In this document: positions 22,215 to 30,463 of the stretch, in pieces
Position numbering within the stretch: the first letter of the stretch is position 1
How the letters are laid out: each line of letters opens with the position of its first letter
Assembly (NCBI GenBank): GCA_003427395.1
Contig: BFEA01000218.1
Location: forward strand, 297,099-330,849
Reading direction: 5' to 3'
Source: Chara braunii
Taxonomy: Eukaryota; Streptophyta; Charophyceae; Charales; Characeae
DNA: 33,751 bases
The notes under the pieces: generated by a model
Told to the model about the DNA's origin: nothing
Seen by the model: only the letters and a program-made list of their open reading frames with translations
Databases searched by the model: none
Translations under genes and position numbers: made by a program

Positions 22215-22280
<66 letters not shown>
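21059..22280 (+). repeat. Segment S, copy B
   Basis: Direct repeat of 8317-9440, nearly colinear, with small indels (for example extra bases near 21,630) and a longer poly-T at 21,151-21,171. It begins at aactcatcctcacactta, 126 bp after the right target-site duplication of the hAT element, and ends in a longer CA array. Unlike copy A it is not directly preceded by module X. Confidence 0.8.
22111..22280. repeat. Long compound (CA)n microsatellite
   Basis: About 170 bp of CA repeats with occasional G, AA and TTGT interruptions and one N at 22,214. It is much longer than the array in segment S copy A. Confidence 0.95.
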
Positions 22281-22282
<2 letters not shown>

Positions 22283-22430
22283 TGTCTTCAACCGGTGTTC
22301 TCCCTCGCATTGTGTGCCGCCAAACAGAAAGGGCTTCAACGGTCAGCAAAAATGAATATTTTAGCCGACCCGCCTTTCGATTCCGCACTATACTTAGCGA
22401 TGTAAACGTTACAGGGCATTTATCGGATGC

Positions 22431-22611
22431 TGCGGTCTGCTGTTTGCTGCCCTCTTCGTCACCGTTTGGTGGAGGTGTACTGGTGTCGTGTAGTTACTGC
22501 CCTTCCCTACATGTCATTCATGACCGATGTCTTCTGAAAGTTGTCGCTGCTGCTCATGATAATCATTTTGTTTGTCCTTCTAATCGTCTTCCACGTCTGC
22601 ATCCTTGGCAG
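22431..22611 (+). repeat. Direct repeat, copy 1
   Basis: Shares with 22,779-22,945 the order: gtctgct..ccctcttcgtcaccgtt.ggtgga, then gaaagttgtcgctgctgctc, attttgtttgt, and gtctgcatcc. The copies are strongly diverged. On the minus strand both encode a similar peptide (M-Q/H-T-W ... TNK ... SSS), so this may be a duplicated part of the adjacent decayed gene. Confidence 0.5.
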
Positions 22612-22778
22612 GTTGTCTGGACGCACATGCAAGAGGCGTTCTACGAAGAAGGGCATCATCATGGACGGACGACAGGCGAAGAGCAGGTTTTCATTGGACC
22701 ACTCCACGAGCCACCGTGTAGGCCATGTCCCGGCTCTCAGTGCAAGGGCGTACGGGCCGTTAGAGTGCGTGTATCGTA

Positions 22779-22945
22779 TGTTGTCCGGTACCGTCTGCTC
22801 CCTTCATCGTCGCCGTTCGGTGGACCTTCACCGTCGTCATACGTGTTGTTGATGGCCGACCTCTATTGAAGGTTGCCACTGCTGCTCCTAGTCACAATTT
22901 TGTTTGTAGTGGTCCTCCTGTTCCATGTGTGCATCCTCCATCGTT
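22779..22945 (+). repeat. Direct repeat, copy 2
   Basis: Partner of 22,431-22,611. Its right part (gttgatggccgacctctattgaagg, split here at 22,849-22,873) recurs once more around 22,943-22,968 with one change, so the array has expanded locally. Confidence 0.5.
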
Positions 22946-23805
22946 GATGGCCGACCTCTATCGAAGGCCTCCAAGAGAAAAGACAAGGGATCGACACCAA
23001 CTGTAGTTGACATCGATATCGATAGCGCGTCCTGTGGGCGTTCATCCGCACTGGATGCAATGGCCATCGCTGGAAAGACACGTGGCGACATATGCAGCTT
23101 CTCCCAGAAGTACTCCTCCGTCGCATCATCGCATTGCCTGAGATCCTCCCACGCCCGCCCGTCCTCCTTTTCATCCACCACCTCAGTGTCGCTCGTGGAG
23201 GAACACTGCAACCCATGGCGCAGCAAACCTGAACTACAGCCTCGCTGATGGCCACGATATCCAGCTCTTCAACCAGGACTTGCATCAAGCATCTTCCTCC
23301 TTCGCGCGCAGATCTGCTCTCTTATTTTGCCCAATGCCCTCTCCTGCTGACACCGGAAGAGCACAACCGTCTTTTCGATCGTTGTCAACTTCACACGTCC
23401 GTCGTTGATGTCACCCTCCATCGACACGTGTGTTGGCAGTGTTGCAGTCCTCATGAACCACGAAAACACAACAGCCTACCAACTTGCCACGACCACGGTA
23501 ACCTCAGCGTCAAGTCGTCGACGACATTCCCCACGTGTGCTCGACCCCAAACACACGCGCGGTGGCATGAGGAGGCGATGGTGATGAACCTTCGCGGGGT
23601 GCTTACAAATTTGTGACGACTTACGAGGACTCCACGACACCACTGCAAATGCCCGTTTCCACCATCGCCGATATGAACGCCACCTGCCCCGCGTCGCCGT
23701 CGTGACGTCCAACACCCAATTTGAAATTTGATTTTTGAACGTGGAGGTCGATTTCATTTTAAGGGTTTTTTTTCCCTGTCGCCAGCACGCTTTCAAAATT
23801 TCCAC
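22888..23805 (-). pseudogene. Decayed transposon-type gene, possibly Harbinger-like N-terminal region
   Basis: Three overlapping minus frames carry successive parts. 23,805-23,476 is basic. 23,469-23,269 contains ALGKIREQICARRRKMLDAS. 23,288-22,863 contains LVEELDIVAISEAVVQVCCA and WWMKRRTGG. 23,226-22,888 continues with AWEDLRQCDDATEEYFWEKL and HMSPRVFPAM. They join through frameshifts, the clearest at the RRTGG position. A 'FREKLRMSRRVF' type segment ahead of the nuclease is something I associate with PIF/Harbinger-like proteins of plant-lineage genomes. That link is from memory and not proven; no DDE catalytic region is visible. Best read as a 3'-truncated, decayed gene. Confidence 0.4.
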
Positions 23806-24468
23806 CTTCGGAAGCTAGACCACAATGTAGCAAGACAGACATCATCATCATCACCCAATGAACCAAGGCATTGCCCCCCCCACGACCGACTGTAATATTA
23901 TGAAAATGGTCGCCGGGGGGCCAAAAGGAATCATCCTTGGGAGACCACCCCAAGGATAGGTGGAACGACGACGAAAATTTCCTTCTAAACCCCGAAGGAA
24001 ACTTCCTTCGGCCCCGAGGACGCCCCAACGAGTTGTCTAACGAGCCCCCCCTCCCCTCTCCCACACACACAAGCAGGTTGGTCTCCCCACTATGTCTTGT
24101 GCATGGGCTGCGGGGAAGTCCGTTAATAAATCAAAGAAACAATGGCGGACGTGACGTATTTTGAGGTTCGTAAAGGCAAAAAAAACACGGGTCGGCAAAA
24201 AAATCATGCGCCGACTTCAAAACGATAATTTCGGTTGAAACGTAATCATTGGGCCTTTCTTAGTTTTTTTATTTTTTTTCTCTCCCCATCTGACACCATG
24301 GCCGACCCCTGTAATATATGACACCCGGCCTGACACCACGACCACTGTACTTTCATTGCCCTTTTTGAACTCGCCCCTGGTTTCTTTGCCAACGCATGTG
24401 TTTTTTGCCTCCTATGAAACTATAATGTGACATGAACTTACTTCTCTAAAAAAGGTGGAAACTACACG
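23806..24468. other. Spacer with short hairpins
   Basis: Contains hairpins atccttggg/cccaaggat (23,933-23,941 with 23,949-23,957) and cgaaggaa/ttccttcg (23,993-24,000 with 24,003-24,010), then A-rich and T-rich DNA. No coding frame is supported. Confidence 0.45.
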
Positions 24469-24624
24469 GCAGTCACAAAACAATTTAAAATTGCACTTCA
24501 ATCATTCGGCCTGAAAATGTTGAATGTGTACAAGCTAGGTTTCCAGTCGGGGACCGTCGAGAGAGGGTGTGTTATCTTGGCGGAATGCTTGAAGTGCAAT
24601 TTCAAACAGGTTTTGTGACCTCCC
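24469..24624. repeat. Inverted repeat, about 45-bp arms
   Basis: The arm at 24,469-24,513 (gtcacaaaacaatttaaaat, tgcacttcaatcattcgg) is the reverse complement, with a few changes, of 24,577-24,624 (cggaatgcttgaagtgcaat, ttcaaacaggttttgtgacc). A spacer of about 63 bp separates them. Confidence 0.6.
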
Positions 24625-24840
24625 TGTAGTTACCCTCCCCCCTAAAAAAATAGGGCGAGGGCCAACATGCATCTCCTTGATTGCGAGAGGTAGGTATGTT
24701 TGCAGGGGTCCCCTGTATTGGTGAAGGAACCGCCTTTTAGTTAAAATTGAAATTTTTGCTGCCGTGATGAAATTAAGTTTTTTTTTCCCAGCGATTTGGG
24801 CTAGATTTTGAAGTTTTCGCAAGATGGTATGTATGTCCAC
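24535..24840 (-). CDS. Hypothetical ORF remnant (101 codons)
   Basis: This minus frame contains KKKLNFITAAKISILTKRRF, YRGPLQTYLPLAIKEMHVG and GRSQNLFEIALQAF. Similar peptides recur out of context: KLNFVTQAK and ISILTKRQF on the plus strand at 25,015-25,072, and LYRGPLHEA near 33,085. This suggests a scattered repeat family with coding ancestry. I do not recognise a domain. The product is basic and soluble-looking. It is probably a fragment of an unidentified mobile element rather than a working gene. Confidence 0.25.
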   Translation of the reverse strand: MDIHTILRKLQNLAQIAGKKKLNFITAAKISILTKRRFLHQYRGPLQTYLPLAIKEMHVGPRPIFLGGRVTTGRSQNLFEIALQAFRQDNTPSLDGPRLET

Positions 24841-24885
24841 GAACGCCGTACCTTCATCAAGCTCTTAATTGAGTCTTTTGGATGT

Positions 24886-24909
24886 ATCTGGTCACTTATA
24901 TGACCAGAT
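24886..24909. other. Short perfect hairpin
   Basis: atctggtca (24,886-24,894) pairs with tgaccagat (24,901-24,909), loop cttata. Confidence 0.5.
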
Positions 24910-24918
24910 TAGCACATG

Positions 24919-25016
24919 CTCATTGGAGGATGATTAAACCACAACACCCTTTCATTGTCACATGTTGTGGTCAGTTCACTCATAGGAGGATGATCAAATC
25001 ACAACACTCTTCCAAG
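24919..25016 (+). repeat. Short direct repeat with 60-bp offset
   Basis: ctcattggaggatgattaaa plus ccacaacaccc (24,919) recurs as ctcataggaggatgatcaaa plus tcacaacactc (24,979). Confidence 0.6.
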
Positions 25017-25072
25017 CTTAATTTCGTCACGCAGGCAAAATATTTCAATTTTAACTAAGAGGCAGTTTAGGA

Positions 25073-25170
25073 GTAGCAGATCCAAACCGGATATACAATA
25101 AATAGAGATTCCGGAGATACCGTCACACATGGTCTCAATTACCTCCCTCTTTGCAGATGATCTTACGTTT
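25073..25170 (+). pseudogene. Short LINE reverse-transcriptase fragment (FADD motif)
   Basis: The plus frame reads RSSRSKPDIQ, a TAA, then IEIPEIPSHMVSITSLFADD followed by LTF. SLFADDLT is also the catalytic motif C of the large LINE at 25,612-29,421 (SLFADDLTLML), and the 'I..I.IP' lead is usual just before it in L1-type RTs. About 33 codons remain, on the strand opposite to the large LINE. The fragment stops exactly where the mitochondrial-like sequence begins. Confidence 0.4.
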
Positions 25171-25465
25171 ACAAAATATTTTAATTTCACAATTACTAAG
25201 TCACTGGTTACACCAAATCATGGCTATTCTGTTGAGTTTTCCTGTTTCACAATTGCTATATCATTTTCAATATTCAACAGTCAATTGTTTGACTATAGTA
25301 GTAGGAAGTCTAGTTTTTACTCTTATATGTGGTATTCATTCTTGTTTGACTCTTGGATTGAGATCTACAGACTCTCGAAAAACTAGTTTATTCTTTTTTA
25401 CCACATTGCCTACTTTATTACCTTCAATTATTTTGTGTACACTGTATGAGTTTTTCCTCGACTAG
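25169..25465 (+). pseudogene. ccmB: Nuclear mitochondrial insertion: partial ccmB (cytochrome c maturation, heme exporter B)
   Basis: The frame LQNILISQLLSHW, then FPVSQLLYHF, GSLVFTLICGIHSCLTLG and TTLPTLLPSIILC matches the middle of mitochondrial CcmB in order and spacing (known landmarks are SQLLSHW, P..QLLY, GSL..TLLCGIHS and TTLPTLLP). CcmB is the membrane channel subunit of the ABC-type heme/cytochrome c maturation exporter, about 206 residues long. Here only about 98 codons remain, ending in TAG at 25,463-25,465 after CTLYEFFLD, so the N-terminal third and the last membrane segments are missing. The AT-rich composition differs from the LINE on its right. It sits between two LINE pieces, so it is a pseudogene from organelle DNA, not a working nuclear gene. 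Confidence 0.75.
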
Positions 25466-25611
25466 ATAATAAAGATTGCAAAAAAGCAAAATAAAAGTAA
25501 CGATCACGCGCGAAGTGAACATAACTCTCTTTTTGACAAACAAAGCCTATTAAAGCTGAAGCCGGATCAAATTTCAATCGATTTTTTGCATAGAAAAAAT
25601 ATTGTACAACA
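25428..25611 (-). other. Open minus frame next to the ccmB fragment
   Basis: A frame of about 60 codons without ATG reads RLKFDPASALIGFVCQKESY and VHFARDRYFYFAFLQSLLSS, ending at TAA 25,428-25,430. It is AT-rich like the ccmB fragment and could be a second piece of mitochondrial DNA joined to it. I do not recognise the protein. Confidence 0.2.
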
Positions 25612-26520
25612 AAATAATCTATGCGTGCTTTATCAACTTGCTCGATTGATCAAAACTTATGTTTTTTGGGTTGTTTTGAGTATGATCAATCAGCCATGCA
25701 TTCGTTGGAAGGCAACGATGGTTACTCTGCCATTGAAGCGACGCGGACATGACTGTTTTATTTTTCACCTCGTTGAACCATTTAATGGGTCTCAGGTAAT
25801 CCATTGGAACATTGAGGTGACGTGCCCAGCGATCAATAATGCGATCTCTAAGGTTTATTCTAGTCCCGAGCATCCGATAGGTGGCTTTAACTTTTAGTGT
25901 AAGGAGGTACCGGTATCTAGGTCTTCCGTTTTGTGTTGGAATCTTCAATCTCCATCCCGCTATGTCTATGGGGAGATCCTGGATTGGCACTTCTGGCCAG
26001 AAGGCCACCCAGGATTCGTTTACGCTTAGGACTCTGACTCTGTGAAGTATCCAAACATCAACCCAGAAGACTTCGTCCGACATCCCTCTGATCAAGTGAT
26101 TCTGTTGTGTTCGATAATAAAGATTAACCAGCGCCTCCCCCGGTCTAACTGTTATTACTTGCCCCACCCGGGTTGCGTCCCCACTTAGCACGACCCAATC
26201 CCCTTCCACTACAGTTGGCCCCCGTCGAAGAGTCTGCACCCATGCGAGTGGGAGGGCAAAGAGGATCTGGTCTAGTCTTTCCCCAACCCTGTGGCAATGG
26301 GGGAGCTTCTCTCTCAGCTGTTCCTATGAAAACCAGTCATTTTTAGACTGGTCCCATAGGTGTCCAATTCTTGTAATCCCATTTTTCACCCACCCATTCC
26401 ACGGGCTACATGAGCTGAGAAACACCCTCCCTTGCTGATCCGTTACCCAGCGGTTCCCGAAAAGCGGTTAACGAGCAACTTCTTCCCATCTTTCCGGGAA
26501 TGGCCTATCCGGGTTGCCGG
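25612..26520 (-). pseudogene. LINE C-terminal segment with zf-RVT-like region
   Basis: The frame resumes after a shift near 26,500 and reads GNPDRPFPERWEEVA, a stop, FGNRWVTDQQGRVFL and HLWDQSKNDWFS, another stop, then LDQILFALPLAWVQ and open sequence to 25,619. The end has YRYLLTLKVKATYRML, IKWFNEVKNKTVMSASLQWQ and HRCLPTNAWL, corresponding to the 'W..I....K...F.W....LPT...L' lead of the plant zf-RVT domain. The Cys/His zinc ligands that should follow are missing because the element is truncated at about 25,612. Confidence 0.7.
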
Positions 26521-26528
26521 AGTCTCCT

Positions 26529-28260
26529 TCAGTCCTTGATTAATTTGGCCCAGAAGTCGTCTTTCCGCAGATCTCGACGGGCTGCTACACGATCCGAGTG
26601 TGGTCGGGGTCTGGATGGGGGCCTGGGGATTGTCCAAAAAACATCATCCAGCCAGGCCATGGGGTGTATTGAAGGTGCCGCCGTTGGGGCCAACCTCGAC
26701 AGTTGTTCCCAAGCAAGAGATTCCCAAGTGAGGCCGGGGGTGCAGATAAGTCGTTTCAACCATTGGAGGGAACGAGCGGCCGTTTGGGTGGCTGGGTCGA
26801 GAATGCCCAGACCTCCTTGTGGCCTTGGATGTACCACCGCATCCCAGGCAACGCGACTGATGGTGTGTCGGGCTTCATGGCTACATCTCCATAGGAAGGC
26901 TGCCACCTGTTGCTTTACGGTCTTGGACGCCGTCCCGGACAGGGGCCAGATTGCTGACGTATACCAGATTGACGTTAGGACCACATTGTTTATAACTAGG
27001 GCCCTGTCCATGAGTGGCGTGTGCTTCTCCTTCCAGGATCCCAACTTTTGCAAGGTCGGATGCATTATCCAATTATCATTGCTAGGTGGCTTGCCTTCGG
27101 CCGAAAGTGGGATTCCTAGGACCCTGATGGGGGTTTCTAAAGGGAGCCATGTCACCTTGGGTTGCTTTGGATGCCTTCCACCGTCATGATGCATCCACCA
27201 TCCCAGTGTCTTGTTGCCCCAGTTGATTGCCATGTCTGATAGGGCACAAAACCGGGTCATTAGCCTTTGGATCTCTTCCATATTTCGTGCTGAGGCTTCT
27301 AACATCAGTGTGAGGTCGTCTGCAAATAGGGAACGTATTTGTATTGCTTCGTCTGGGATGGAGGATGTCTGGATCTTTGTGATATTTCGATTGGCTCTAA
27401 GGTTGGTTGCCAGGGCCTCCATCACAACCACAAAAAGATATGGTGCTATTGGGTCTCCCTGGCGGACGGATCGCTGCAGCTGGAAGTCCAAAGCGAGATT
27501 CCCATTTATCTGCACTCGAGTGGTGGCGTTGTAGTGCAGTATCCTCACCCACCTCCTGAGGTTCCTCCCAAAGTTTATTTTTTCCAGGCATTTGTCCAAA
27601 AAGTGTCAGTCCACGTGGTCGTATGCCTTCTAGAAGTCGATGAAGAGGAAGGCGGCGTTACATTTGGACTGTCGGGATAGCCTCAATAGCTCATTGACTA
27701 GGAGGATATTATCATGGATGCGCCTACCCTTTAGGAAGCCCGTTTGTGAGGGGTGAATGATTTGCTCTAGTGCTGGCGCCATGCGGTTTGCCAATGCTTT
27801 AGATAACATCTTGTATACCACGGTTAGCAATGTGATCGATCTGTAGTTTCGGATATTCATTTTATCCCCCTTTTTGTATAGCAATGTAAGGACCCCTTGG
27901 CCCACCGCTTCCCCCATCACGCCCTCTTCCCACACCTCGCGGTAGAATGTCATCAGATCCTCCGCCATCAGGTTCCAAAAGACCTCCAAAAATTCCTTTG
28001 GGAAGCCATCCACTCCCGGGGTCTTTTCTTCCTCCATTTGCAAGAGGGTCGTCCATAGTTCTTCCTTGGTGATCGGGCGGTCCAAAGTCTCTTGCATTGG
28101 CTGCGGGAGCGATTTAGTAAGCGGGGTGAGGAAGTTCTCTATTTCTCTGTCCCTTGTGAGGTTGTTGTCGTCTGGGGTACGAGACTTAAAAAGGTCATTG
28201 TAGACGTCTCTGGCCACCTTTTACACTGTGGCGTAGAGGTGGTCAGCGACATCTCTGGTG
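26529..28260 (-). pseudogene. LINE reverse transcriptase domain
   Basis: Copies element RNA into DNA at the nicked target. Motifs in order: EKTPGVDGFPKEF, NYRSITLLTVVYKMLSKAL, QTGFLKGRRIHDNI, motif A FLFIDF-stop-KAYDHVD, motif B RQGDPIAPYLF (about 27,435-27,465), motif C SLFADDLTLML (about 27,314-27,325, FADD in place of YADD) and VLGIPLSAEGKPP. Two stops fall inside motif A: TAG at 27,630-27,632 and TGA at 27,606-27,608, the latter where the family has Trp. The thumb region with WYTSAIWPL and AAFLWRC continues open to TGA at 26,529. The next part of the element lies in another frame. Confidence 0.85.
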
Positions 28261-29421
28261 TGACAGGGTCCAGGAAGGCTTCTATGGTCTGTCTCTTTGC
28301 TCGGGCTCTTGCTAGGCCAAAGAAGTCTGACTCCATGGACCCTTCCGTGCAGTGTCTAGAGATTTTACCTCGGATCCTTATGCCATTCCATCTGTAAGTT
28401 GCAAAGTCAAGCAGCTGCTTTTGGAGTGTCTGGAGGTGAGGGGTGTGTTCTTGTTGTTGAAGGTTTTGAATCTGATATTGAATGTCCATCTCCTCTTGAT
28501 GACGCTTAGCTGCCAAATTTTTAAAAAATTCTTTGGACTTACGACCCAAATAAAAAAATTCATTGTTGAACCAAGTGACTTCGGAGTCAAAATGTCTTTT
28601 TTGCTGGTGCCAGTAGGCCCATACGTCTTGGACTAGCTGTATGAAATCGTGATTGCGAAGGTGAGAGGTGTTGAGTTTGAAGAAACCCGGACCAGAATCC
28701 GGTCGTTTGCGAAAGGTAAGGGTCTCTCCACATAGCGCATGATCAAGTCTCGTAAGGGGGCTACGGGGGAGTATGTATGCAAACTGCATTGCTCCTGCCA
28801 GATCCTCCGACATGAGAATCAAGTCAATTCTGGATCTCGAGCAGGTGTCAGCCCCTGTTGTACGGAAACAAGAATATTTTCTTTCCGCAGGGAAGACCCT
28901 TCTAAAAGAGTCGAATAGGTGCAGGGTGGAGATCAGGTCCTCGATGATCCTTTCGTCAGTCTCTATATATAGGGGGCAGGGGGTGGGGATTTTCCATCTA
29001 TCCAATCTCCGGTCCGGGGCAACATTAAAATCCCCCGCTATAATTACTGGTACACCTGCAGGGATTCCCTGGCCCAGGGTTTCGAAGAACTCGCGTCTGT
29101 CACTTTCCATATTTGGAGCGTATACGCAGATGATGCAAATGAGTTCGAGCTCTAACATTGCTAGAATCGAAACCCATCTACCCCCTTCCTGGTCTACCAC
29201 CCAATGGACCGGTGATACTCTTGAGGAAGGCGGTATCCATATAGCCACACCCGCACTGCCTGGTCTTGGTGCGTGGGCTCTAAAGGCCTAGTGTGGCCAT
29301 ACCATACGGTGTGCTCTGTGGTGTCCCGGTGTATCCTGCAGCTGGGTTTCTTGTATGCATATATAGTAAAGAGCAACATTGATTGCCCTGCTAAGAAGGG
29401 ATTAACCGCTCTTCCAAGCAT
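28139..29421 (-). pseudogene. LINE endonuclease domain and linker
   Basis: APE-type endonuclease, which nicks target DNA for target-primed reverse transcription. Visible motifs in order: CIQETQL with the metal-binding Glu (about 29,345-29,356), CVYAPN, AGDFNVAP (about 29,020), SRIDLILMSED (about 28,814-28,835) and LDHALCG (about 28,731-28,749). A TAG at 29,288-29,290 interrupts the N-terminal part, and a frameshift upstream of it separates the short GLGRAV-like lead from the domain. After the endonuclease comes a Lys/Gln-rich helical linker (KRHQEEMDIQYQIQNLQQQE). The frame is lost between about 28,262 and 28,245, where the RT frame takes over; that frame has a TAA at 28,221-28,223. Confidence 0.8.
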
Positions 29422-29740
29422 ACGTAATCACAAAACAGCGATGACAGGAGAAACCCAAACTAACCAGTGACCACCTCCCATCCCGATTAGAAATGCGGTC
29501 CGGGCAACACCAATCACCACCAACTAACCCACGCCCCTCCGCTGCCAACTAACAACTCCAATCATCCCACTACAGCCACCATTAATCCTCATATCCTCCA
29601 TATCATCCCTGCCAAAACCGTCGTTATCATTATCATCAATATTGTTAGCGCTGTTATCATCACACAGATTCATCAGCATCGCCATCGCTCCCAACAACAC
29701 CGTTGTTGTTGTCAATCCCGTTGTCACCAAGGACACTGTA
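29422..29740. other. Spacer between LINE 5' end and the Asn-rich ORF
   Basis: Contains C/A-rich DNA and the distal part of a trinucleotide-rich tract. No LINE 5' UTR or ORF1 is recognisable. Confidence 0.4.
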
Positions 29741-29960
29741 CTAATTGGTATTCTTGAACTGATTGTTGTTGTTGATGTTGTTGTTGATATTGTCGTTGTT
29801 GTTGTTGATGTTGTCTTTGTTATTGTTGTCAATACTAGCGTCGTTGTTATCACAACTGTCACCTCTGTTGCTGATCTTGTTGGTGAAGGTCTTGTCATTG
29901 ATGTCGTTGTTGTCATAGTTGTTATTGTTGTCGTTGTCAACGCAGCCATGGCCCTCTTCT
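29706..29960. repeat. Imperfect GTT/GAT trinucleotide tract
   Basis: Plus strand is dominated by gttgttgtt, gatgtt and gtcgtt triplets. On the minus strand these read as AAC/GAC codons and form the Asn/Asp-rich tail of the adjacent frame. Confidence 0.8.
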
Positions 29961-30451
29961 TCACCACCCGCAGTTATATCCCCCCCAATCATATTATCGT
30001 CACAACCGATATCAGTACTCACCTCCTCCACTCTCTTCAAGTTATCGTCGTTGACCACGCTGTCGCCGACATCCTCTCCTGCCGTCGCTGTCGAAATTGT
30101 CGATGTAGTCATATCACCCTCGCTGTTGTTGACGCAATAGCTGTCAGAGAGAGCCTGCCCTTTCCGAAATAGATCGTAGCATCTGCGCACGATCCCACGC
30201 ATCCGCTCCCCATCAATGAAGTCATCAAGCCCCGGATCCGGCCCCTCCTCGAACGCCCAGATAATTTCCAGCATCTGCTGTATCTTATCCTCCATCCAAT
30301 CAACCATTAGGGATTCAACCCCTTGGCCCTGTAATGGATGATTTGATGGAGATGACATCACCCGCAGTATCTCCTGCATCTGAAGCTCCCCATCCTCCAG
30401 CTCAGCCAACCATGCATCTGCCCACCATTGTAAATCTTCAGTCGATGCCAT
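29741..30451 (-). CDS. Hypothetical acidic protein with Asn/Asp-rich tail (about 236 aa)
   Basis: An open frame starts at ATG 30,449-30,451 (MASTEDLQWWADAWLAELED). An in-frame stop lies about 19 codons upstream of the first in-frame codons, so the start is plausible. Residues 1-105 look like a folded, acidic, helix-rich region (VDWMEDKIQQMLEIIWAFEE, IDGERMRGIVRRCYDLFRKG). The rest is low complexity, ending in repeated N and D from the trinucleotide tract. There is no signal peptide or membrane segment and I recognise no family. It has no stops or shifts, unlike its transposon neighbours, so it may be a real gene or an exon, but expansion of an AAC tract can also lengthen a chance frame. Confidence 0.35.
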   Translation of the reverse strand: MASTEDLQWWADAWLAELEDGELQMQEILRVMSSPSNHPLQGQGVESLMVDWMEDKIQQMLEIIWAFEEGPDPGLDDFIDGERMRGIVRRCYDLFRKGQALSDSYCVNNSEGDMTTSTISTATAGEDVGDSVVNDDNLKRVEEVSTDIGCDDNMIGGDITAGGEEEGHGCVDNDNNNNYDNNDINDKTFTNKISNRGDSCDNNDASIDNNNKDNINNNNDNINNNINNNNQFKNTN

Positions 30452-30463
30452 ATTATCTCCCAA

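Larger units (their letters stand above)
24728..25072. repeat. Inverted repeat with wide spacer
   Basis: 24,731-24,780 (ttttagttaaaattgaaatt, then gaaattaag) matches the reverse complement of 25,015-25,070 with about ten differences. The arms are about 55 bp and the spacer about 230 bp. Confidence 0.55.
25612..29421 (-). mobile_element. Decayed plant-L1-type LINE
   Basis: From 5' (29,421) to 3' (25,612) on the minus strand: APE endonuclease, linker, reverse transcriptase, and a zf-RVT-like tail. The order and length fit ORF2 of plant L1 elements. It is broken by at least four stops and several frameshifts, lacks ORF1 and a 5' UTR, and has no poly(A) tail: the 3' end is cut off at the mitochondrial-like insertion. 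It cannot be active. Confidence 0.85.

Noticed and set aside
8317-22280. S copies as LTRs of one 14-kb LTR retrotransposon
   Set aside because: S lacks TG...CA ends, no primer-binding site or polypurine tract is visible next to it, and module X copy 1 lies outside the pair.
21976-22869. 297-codon plus frame and the opposite-strand Cys/Val frames
   Set aside because: Created by the CA/GT array, which has no stops in most frames.
26500-27189. 229-codon plus frame opposite the LINE RT
   Set aside because: Antisense shadow of the RT domain; all RT motifs are on the minus strand.
28773-29291. 172-codon plus frame opposite the endonuclease
   Set aside because: Antisense shadow; the APE motifs are on the minus strand.
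29642-30172. Val-rich plus frame over the trinucleotide tract
   Set aside because: Shadow of GTT triplets; the minus frame has the more protein-like N-terminal part.
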